A stretch of 64,000 nt of DNA, taken from contig JAEUNO010000008.1 in NCBI GenBank assembly GCA_016791045.1, positions 1 to 64,000 on the forward strand, read 5' to 3'. Below are positions 58,851 through 64,000 of this stretch, piece after piece; positions within the stretch are counted from its first letter, which is position 1, and each line of letters begins with the position of its first letter. Position numbers and translations under genes: made by a program. A model generated the notes under the pieces. The model was not told where the DNA came from, searched no databases, and saw only the letters and a list, made by a program, of their open reading frames with translations. This stretch comes from Methyloversatilis sp. (lineage in GTDB: Bacteria; Pseudomonadota; Gammaproteobacteria; Burkholderiales; Rhodocyclaceae).

Positions 58851-59738
58851 TCAGGCCTTGCGCATGCGGCGGCGCGCCATCATGCCGATCAGACCGAGAC
58901 CGGACAGCAGCATGCCCCAGGTTTCGGGTTCCGGCACCGGCGCCATGAAGGAGGCCGATGTGAAGCCGCGCAGGTTGGCGTTCAGTGCGCCATTGAAGGT
59001 CGCCAGACCGGTGCCCAGGTCGATCGAGTACAGACCGCTGTCACCGTTGTCCAGCGTCAGTGCCGCCCAGCCCATGCCGCTGGCGTCGATTTCGAAACCG
59101 TTGGCGCCGATCACGTTGCCCGAAATGCCGAGCGAACCGACGGTCGCGATGGTCGGTGCGTTGAAGGCGGTCGGTGCGACATGCAGCGTATCGGTCGTGG
59201 TGTTCAGGTAGTAAAGCGCAGTCGATGCCGGACCACTCATCGCCGAGGCGTCCGAGTTGGTGTAGGCCACGGCGCTGAAGCCGGACGGAATGACGCTGGC
59301 GGCATTGCCGACGACACCCGTACTGACGTTGATCGCCAGGTTCTGACCGACGTTGCTGACGTAACGCAGCGACGCCGCACCGGCGAAATCGGCCACCGGA
59401 TTGAAGTCGATGCCATAGGACAGCGACGGGTTGACCAGCGGGGTGTCGAGTGCGGCCATGAAGGTGGCCATGCCGCTCGACACGTCAAGCGTGTAGATGC
59501 GGTTCAGGCTGCTGACGCCATACACCATGTTGTTGCTCGGGCGCAGATCGATGCCGAGGATGCGTTCGCCGGCGCCCAGACCGGTGATCGAGGTGAACGT
59601 GGCCGCCGAGGCGTTGCTGCTGCTGATCATGCCGATCTCGTTGCCGGTCGTGAGACCGATGAAATCGGCAGCGCTGGCCGGGGTTGCAAGGGCGAACGCG
59701 AAGGTGGATGCCGCTGCCAACAGTGTTTTTTCGTACAT
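58851..59738 (-). CDS. DUF4394 PEP-CTERM protein
   Basis: 295 aa from the ATG at 59738 with GGAGAGG upstream. Signal peptide about 1-23 (ending ASA), then a beta-propeller-like body with repeated FIGLTTGNEIGMI, GIDLRPSNNMVYGVS, RIYTLD and GLYSIDLGTGLATFNGAL units, as in DUF4394 proteins. The C-terminus VPEPETWGMLLSGLGLIGMMARRR is a PEP-CTERM signal. Function unknown. Confidence 0.85.
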   Translation of the reverse strand: MYEKTLLAAASTFAFALATPASAADFIGLTTGNEIGMISSSNASAATFTSITGLGAGERILGIDLRPSNNMVYGVSSLNRIYTLDVSSGMATFMAALDTPLVNPSLSYGIDFNPVADFAGAASLRYVSNVGQNLAINVSTGVVGNAASVIPSGFSAVAYTNSDASAMSGPASTALYYLNTTTDTLHVAPTAFNAPTIATVGSLGISGNVIGANGFEIDASGMGWAALTLDNGDSGLYSIDLGTGLATFNGALNANLRGFTSASFMAPVPEPETWGMLLSGLGLIGMMARRRMRKA

Positions 59739-59931
59739 GTCTGACCTCTCCGAAGAAAATGGTTGGGGAAATGGACGAGACCGCAACTCGGAAGCGCGTC
59801 GTCCTTCCCTCTACTCGGCAGAGGCTCAAACGGATGCAGGTGTCACCGAACTTTCATGTTTCGACGCATGGACATCCGGGGTGCAGGAAAAAAACTTATT
59901 TGAATCAGAAGGGTGGCGTTATCCGGACAGC

Positions 59932-60378
59932 TCAGATCCGCGGTGGCGGTTCGTTGATCAGCGCCCAGAAGATGCCCAGATTGGTCACGGTGCGCGAAAA
60001 CTGGTCGAAATCCACCGGCTTGACGACATACGCGTTGATGCCCAGGTCGTAGCAGCGGCGCAGGTCAGGATCTTCGCGCGAAGAGGTCATGATGACCACC
60101 GGCAGCGTACGCAAGCCGTCGTCGCGGCGCATTTCGACCAGCATGTCGATGCCGCCCATGCGCGGCATGTTCAGGTCCAGCAGCATGAACAGCGGTTGAT
60201 CGCCCTCGCGCGCGGCGAAGCGGCCGCGCCTGTAGAGGTAGTCCAGCCCCTCCACGCCGTCACGCACGATGACGATTTCGTTGGCGAGCTTGAGTTCGCC
60301 AAGGCTGAGCAACATCAGTTCGACATCGTTGTCGTTGTCCTCGACAACCAGAATGTCACGCAAGTGCAGGGACATCAC
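59932..60378 (-). CDS. CheY-like response regulator (Rcp1 type)
   Basis: 148 aa single receiver domain. The acidic pair is E13/D14 in VVEDNDND, the phospho-acceptor D68 in LLDLNMPRMGG, with T/S near 98 (MTSSRED) and K120 in VVKPVDF. There is no output domain. It resembles regulators paired with phytochrome-like kinases. Its start overlaps the kinase gene by 23 bases, so the pair is coupled; kinase is upstream on the minus strand. Confidence 0.9.
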   Translation of the reverse strand: MMSLHLRDILVVEDNDNDVELMLLSLGELKLANEIVIVRDGVEGLDYLYRRGRFAAREGDQPLFMLLDLNMPRMGGIDMLVEMRRDDGLRTLPVVIMTSSREDPDLRRCYDLGINAYVVKPVDFDQFSRTVTNLGIFWALINEPPPRI

Positions 60379-61561
60379 TTACTCCTGTGAAGAGGTCGGC
60401 CGGACGTTCGGCTGCAGTGCGGGCCAGCCGCGGCAGGGCGACGAAGAAACTGGCGCCTGCGCCGGTTTCGCCGGTGGCCCAGACGCGGCCTCCATGGCGC
60501 TCCACGATGCGCTTCACGTTCGCCAGCCCGATGCCGGTGCCTTCGAATTCGCTCGAATGATGCAGGCGCTGGAACACGCCGAACAGCTTGCCGGAATACT
60601 GCATGTCGAATCCGGCGCCGTTGTCGCGGATCCGGAAGACAAGATCTTCCCCGCTGTCGTCGATGCAATCGACTTCGATGACGGCGGGTGCGCGGTCGCG
60701 CGAATACTTCACTGCATTGGCCATCAGGTTGTAGAACACCTGGTAGAGCAGTTTCGCATCGGCCTGCACGTCCGGCAGTTCGCCGACCTTCAACTCGACG
60801 GCGCGGCTGTCCATGTCGGGGGCAAGCTCTTCCACCACTTCGGCGATCAGCCTGTTCATGTCGCAGCGCTCCCGGCGCATTTCGGTGCGGCTGGCGCGCG
60901 AGAACGCGAGCAGGCCTTCCACGATATTGCTCAGGTGATGGACGGATGCCCGGATGCGCTCGATGTAGCGCTGAGCCGGGTGGTCGGTCGGTGCCGGGTG
61001 CTTGTCGGCCAGCGCGCGCGCGAACCCTTCGATGTGCCGCAGCGGGCCGCGTACGTCGTGCGAGATGGCATAGGAAAGCGCTTCGAGTTCCTCGATCTGC
61101 TGCTTCATCTGGCTGTTGAGCGCGCGCAGTTCCGTTTCGTATTGCTTGCGGCGCGCGATCTCCGCCTTCAGTTCGGTGTTGGCCTGGCTGAGCGACTCGG
61201 GGCTGGGCAGCGACAGCGCGATCGGGATCAGTCGCCACAGCATGATGGCGGTCGCGATCGACACGCCCGCCGTCATCAGGCGCAGCCAGCCGTCCAGCCA
61301 GAAGTCCGGATGCCACAGGGTCCACACATCCATGATGTGGGTGATGCCGCAGGCCATGATGAAGACGCCGAACATCACGAAGATCGGGCCGAAACTCAGG
61401 TCGGTGCGACGGCGCACGAAGGTCCACAAGGTGACCGGGATCGTGAAGTAGGCGACGGCGATGAGCACGTTGGCCACGACGTGCAGCAGCACCAGGTCTT
61501 TCTGCCACGAGAAACAGTAGCCGTGGGGCAACAATGTCTGCAGTTCGTTCACCATGTTCAT
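60356..61561 (-). CDS. histidine kinase with ethylene-receptor-like membrane domain
   Basis: 401 aa. Three membrane helices (about 23-48, 57-80, 92-115) match the ethylene-binding domain of plant ETR1: Y38, I41, P42, I68, C71 and H75 equal ETR1 Y32, I35, P36, I62, C65 and H69, while N31 stands where ETR1 has D25. Cys and His of this set bind the copper ion that holds ethylene. A coiled-coil (about 125-162), a HisKA with H168 (ISHDVRGPLRH) and an HATPase domain follow (NLMANAVKYS, DNGAGF, GTGIGLA). Coupled to a CheY-like regulator. Ligand unknown. Confidence 0.85.
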   Translation of the reverse strand: MNMVNELQTLLPHGYCFSWQKDLVLLHVVANVLIAVAYFTIPVTLWTFVRRRTDLSFGPIFVMFGVFIMACGITHIMDVWTLWHPDFWLDGWLRLMTAGVSIATAIMLWRLIPIALSLPSPESLSQANTELKAEIARRKQYETELRALNSQMKQQIEELEALSYAISHDVRGPLRHIEGFARALADKHPAPTDHPAQRYIERIRASVHHLSNIVEGLLAFSRASRTEMRRERCDMNRLIAEVVEELAPDMDSRAVELKVGELPDVQADAKLLYQVFYNLMANAVKYSRDRAPAVIEVDCIDDSGEDLVFRIRDNGAGFDMQYSGKLFGVFQRLHHSSEFEGTGIGLANVKRIVERHGGRVWATGETGAGASFFVALPRLARTAAERPADLFTGVSDVPALA

Positions 61562-61694
61562 TGCCTCTCGGTCTTGATCGTGAATGGCACTGCCGTGTGC
61601 ACCATCGTAAGACCTTAGCGCGCTTATTGGTTGCCGTCAGCAACGGAACCATGTGCAGCAAGGCGCGAATGCAGTGTCGAGTCTCGAGTCGTGG

Positions 61695-62453
61695 CTACTC
61701 GACGCTGCGGGCACTCGTACGTTCCTGCTCGATGCGCAGGATGTAACGCTGGATCAATGCATCGGCGGTGGCCGGCAGGCCGATGAACTGGCACCCGGCA
61801 CGCAGCTCGGTGCCGCCGCGCTCGGTGACGCGGAACATGTTGCGCACCTGCAGCGTGGCCGTGATCGTGCCGAGTTCCGGCAACGTGATCTGACATTGGT
61901 CGATCAGGCTGTCCACCGAAAGGTTCAGGCTGCTCGGTGGCGCCACCACGGCCAGACCGCCGCCGGAAATGTCCACGATGTTCGCTTCCGTCATGCGTCC
62001 GTTGCCCTCGCCGGTCGGAATGAGGCAGCGCAGACGCGGATTCGGCGGCACGATCAGCCGGTAATAGTCGCGTCGCTGCAGGCGCAGCATGCGCGTCGGA
62101 AGCGGAATCTCCAGTGCCTGACCGCCTTCGTACTCGACGCTGCGGCAGCGCGGCACCATGAACTGCACCTTCACTTTTTCCAGCGAGGTGAGGCAGACCA
62201 GCGGCGATGACTTGAGCGCCTTTTCAAGCTGCTTCTCGTCACGCGGTACATCGAGCACCACCGCGCCGCGCGCCTCGTCAATGTCGAGTATGGCGGTCAG
62301 GAAGGGCTCGCTCGAGCGACCGGCATAGACCGAAATATTGGCTTTCTGGTCCTTGATGGCGCGCAGGTAGAACACGATGTCGGTTGCGCCGTCGAGCACG
62401 TAGCGTGCGAAGTCGTCGGCTTCAAGCAGATCGAACCGGATGTCCTCGGTCAT
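61695..62453 (-). CDS. PilZ-domain flagellar brake protein (YcgR-like)
   Basis: 252 aa. An N-terminal YcgR_2-type domain (about 10-115) is followed by a PilZ c-di-GMP-binding domain (about 118-235) with the RxxxR motif in LQRRDYYRL and the [D/N]xSxxG motif in VDISGGGLAV. YcgR binds the flagellar motor when c-di-GMP is high and slows swimming. Near further flagellar genes on the same strand. The c-di-GMP phosphodiesterase-like protein at 56474 could feed into it. Confidence 0.87.
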   Translation of the reverse strand: MTEDIRFDLLEADDFARYVLDGATDIVFYLRAIKDQKANISVYAGRSSEPFLTAILDIDEARGAVVLDVPRDEKQLEKALKSSPLVCLTSLEKVKVQFMVPRCRSVEYEGGQALEIPLPTRMLRLQRRDYYRLIVPPNPRLRCLIPTGEGNGRMTEANIVDISGGGLAVVAPPSSLNLSVDSLIDQCQITLPELGTITATLQVRNMFRVTERGGTELRAGCQFIGLPATADALIQRYILRIEQERTSARSVE

Positions 62454-62519
62454 GGAATGCGTCCTGTCGGTGGGCCGCGCCTGCTTGCGCAGACTGCGAC
62501 GGTACGTTGGAGTGTAAGG

Positions 62520-62819
62520 TCAGGCGGGCACCCTGATGGTCGATGGCGGCGCGGCGTTCAGCCCCTTTTCGACACGATAGATCCACGCCAGCAGTTCGGC
62601 TACTGCGACGTACAACTCCGGCGGGATGCGTTGGTCGAGATCGAGCCCCATCAGCAGCGCGACCATTTCGCGCGATTCATGCACGAAAACGCCGGCTTCC
62701 CGTGCGCGCCGGATGATTTCGTCGGCCACGAGTCCGCGACCTTTCGCCACGACACGCGGCGCCGCATCGCCGGCACCGTACGCCATGGCGACCGCCTGGG
62801 CGCGGGCAGACTGCGTCAT
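62520..62819 (-). CDS. FlhB-like cytoplasmic domain protein (FhlB/FlhX type)
   Basis: 99 aa protein equal to the cytoplasmic C-terminal part of FlhB without the membrane portion: APRVVAKGRGLVADEIIRRAREAGVFVHES, then IPPELYVAVAELLAWIYRV. The NPTH autocleavage motif is not included. Such proteins can act as a substitute for the FlhB tail. Overlap of 4 bases with the FliK-like gene supports a shared role in hook-length/export switching. Confidence 0.85.
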   Translation of the reverse strand: MTQSARAQAVAMAYGAGDAAPRVVAKGRGLVADEIIRRAREAGVFVHESREMVALLMGLDLDQRIPPELYVAVAELLAWIYRVEKGLNAAPPSTIRVPA

Positions 62820-63997
62820 GCGATCACCTGCGCGCCGGACGTATCGCCCGCGCCTTCACCAAGCGTGTCGGCGGAGGGATTGTCGGCGACCGGTGGTGCA
62901 TCGCCAAAGGTCACCTGACCCAGGCGCAGACCGGCGTCGCTCAGACGTTGCTGCAGTTCGAGCAGGGCGCCGCCCATGCGCAGACGCGCGTCCGGATCAC
63001 TGGAAAAATTGAGGGCGATGCCGTGGTCGCGCCACAGCGTCAGTGACGTTTCGATTTCGCCCAGACCGGGCAGTACCAGACGCAGGCGCGATGTCCACGG
63101 CACATCGGCGTCCGCCTCGGAAGTGGCCTCGGCAGCGTGTCCATCGGCGCGCGGGTCGTCGATCTCGATCTTCATCATCTGGCCCGGCCAGGCCAGGCCT
63201 TCCCAGGCGAGCGAGTGTTGCGAAAGCCCCAGCAGCTGGTTGTGCACCAGCGGCCGCAGTTCGGCAGGCGTTGCCGAATCGGCGCGGGCGACCTCGGCGC
63301 GTTCCGGGGCCGGGGTGTCGTTGATCTGTGCCAACTCTGCGCCCGGCCGGACGAGCGTTGCGCTCTCGGTGCGCGGTACGGCGGCGGCTGTGGCACGGGC
63401 TTGCGGATCAAAGGCGCGCTGTGGCTCGCGTTCGGTGGATTCGATCGTGCGTTCGCCGCTGACCCACTGGGCCTGATGCGATTCGTAGAACAGACCGCTC
63501 TGGCCGATCGCGCTCGCCAGCCGGCCGGCGATCAGGGGTGTTGCAGCGGCGTCGGTCACATTGGCACTGGCGCGCAGCATGGCCGGGTCGATCAGCGCCT
63601 GCCCGGCCGACAGGCGTGCCGGTGGCGGTGCGGGGCGGTCGAGCAGGGCGGTGATGGCGCGCGCCGGCTCACTGATGCTGGCATCGCCTGATTCGCCCGC
63701 CGCGGGCTCCGGGACCAGCGTGGCAATCAGTGTCTGTGCACTGCGCGCGACGTGGGTGAGGGTGACCGTGCTGCCTTCGCGCGCGCCTTGCGGCAACTGC
63801 AGCGTGACCATCTGACCGGCCACCTGGGCACGTGCGCGCCCATCCTGCAGGTTCTGGATGATCTGTGCGGTGTATCGCTCACCCGGCTGGAATTCAGGCA
63901 GCTGTTCGCCGATCGGGCTGACCGGACCGGCGACCTGCACCGAGCCGCGGGCCAGTTCCGCAAGACGTTGCGAGATGCCCGGCAGCAGGTTGTTCAT
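62816..63997 (-). CDS. FliK-like hook-length control protein
   Basis: 393 aa. The N-terminal part has an LxxxLPEFQPGERYTAQI region and an Ala-rich disordered middle; the C-terminus (about 285-365) has a Flg_hook-like domain (LRLVLPGLGEIETSLTLWRDHGIALNFSSDP). It is distinct from fliK at 40858 and coupled to the FlhB-like gene. Start at 63997 is complete inside the window. It may serve as a second ruler or an accessory export factor; the function is inferred from domain and neighbour only. Confidence 0.8.
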   Translation of the reverse strand: MNNLLPGISQRLAELARGSVQVAGPVSPIGEQLPEFQPGERYTAQIIQNLQDGRARAQVAGQMVTLQLPQGAREGSTVTLTHVARSAQTLIATLVPEPAAGESGDASISEPARAITALLDRPAPPPARLSAGQALIDPAMLRASANVTDAAATPLIAGRLASAIGQSGLFYESHQAQWVSGERTIESTEREPQRAFDPQARATAAAVPRTESATLVRPGAELAQINDTPAPERAEVARADSATPAELRPLVHNQLLGLSQHSLAWEGLAWPGQMMKIEIDDPRADGHAAEATSEADADVPWTSRLRLVLPGLGEIETSLTLWRDHGIALNFSSDPDARLRMGGALLELQQRLSDAGLRLGQVTFGDAPPVADNPSADTLGEGAGDTSGAQVIA

Positions 63998-64000
63998 GCG

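Noticed and set aside
59739..59931. Sigma-54 (PrsR-type) promoter before the DUF4394 PEP-CTERM gene
   Set aside because: No GG-N10-GC element close to consensus was found upstream on the minus strand.

Overview
The window reads as a contiguous piece of the chromosome of a GC-rich, flagellated betaproteobacterium. The order surE-pcm-nlpD-rpoS, the block gyrA-serC-pheA-hisC-tyrA-aroA-cmk-rpsA-ihfB-lapA-lapB, and thrS-infC-rpmI-rplT-pheS-pheT-ihfA-merR are typical of Betaproteobacteria. Four PEP-CTERM proteins and a fused SoxYZ-like carrier of the type linked to quinoprotein (methanol/alcohol) dehydrogenases suggest a methylotrophic member of the Rhodocyclales, Methyloversatilis-like. That genus guess is inference, not a search result. 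No prophage, insertion sequence or CRISPR array was seen.

Layout. 1-3863 (minus strand): the 5' part of tmRNA running off the left edge, gph, ubiG, an OmpA-family lipo-free outer-membrane/peptidoglycan protein with its own terminator, and an amidohydrolase (MtaD-type). 4054-17509 (plus): gyrA followed by serine/aromatic amino acid genes (serC, pheA, hisC2, tyrA, aroA), cmk, rpsA, ihfB, the LPS-control pair lapA-lapB and a heptose-phosphate kinase. 17560-22586 (plus): a ComEA-like protein, cysM, a ydbH-ynbE-ydbL intermembrane lipid-transport set and a PolB-type exonuclease. 22657-30329 (plus): tRNA-Val, then the translation operon thrS to merR, with infC starting on ATC and several RNA hairpins in the leaders. 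30401-33889 (plus): tRNA-Pro, surE-pcm-nlpD-rpoS. 33941-34187: a 70-bp tandem repeat.

34192-50712 is a flagellar region. On the minus strand it holds fliFGHIJK, fliLMN and fliOPQR; on the plus strand the two-component pair fleS-fleR and fliE. FleR has an intact GAFTGA loop for sigma-54, and good -24/-12 elements lie before fleS and before fliE; a sigma-28-like promoter lies before fliL. The usual fliLMNOPQR string is broken between fliN and fliO by about 2.2 kb carrying a Crp/Fnr regulator, the SoxYZ-like carrier and a Pmp3/YqaE membrane peptide. At the right edge (61695-63997) a YcgR-type flagellar brake, a small FlhB-like protein and a second FliK-like protein extend the motility theme.

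50765-59738 is accessory: four PEP-CTERM secreted proteins, two of them zinc metalloproteases, a VOC protein, a metallo-beta-lactamase/beta-CASP nuclease and a MASE3-GGDEF-EAL protein with a broken GGDEF motif. A 470-bp gap at 51710-52179 holds a Fur box on a sigma-70-like promoter directly followed by a 17-bp near-perfect RNA hairpin. At 59932-61561 a CheY-like regulator overlaps a histidine kinase whose membrane domain resembles the ethylene/copper-binding domain of the plant receptor ETR1. These two last items are the least ordinary things in the window.
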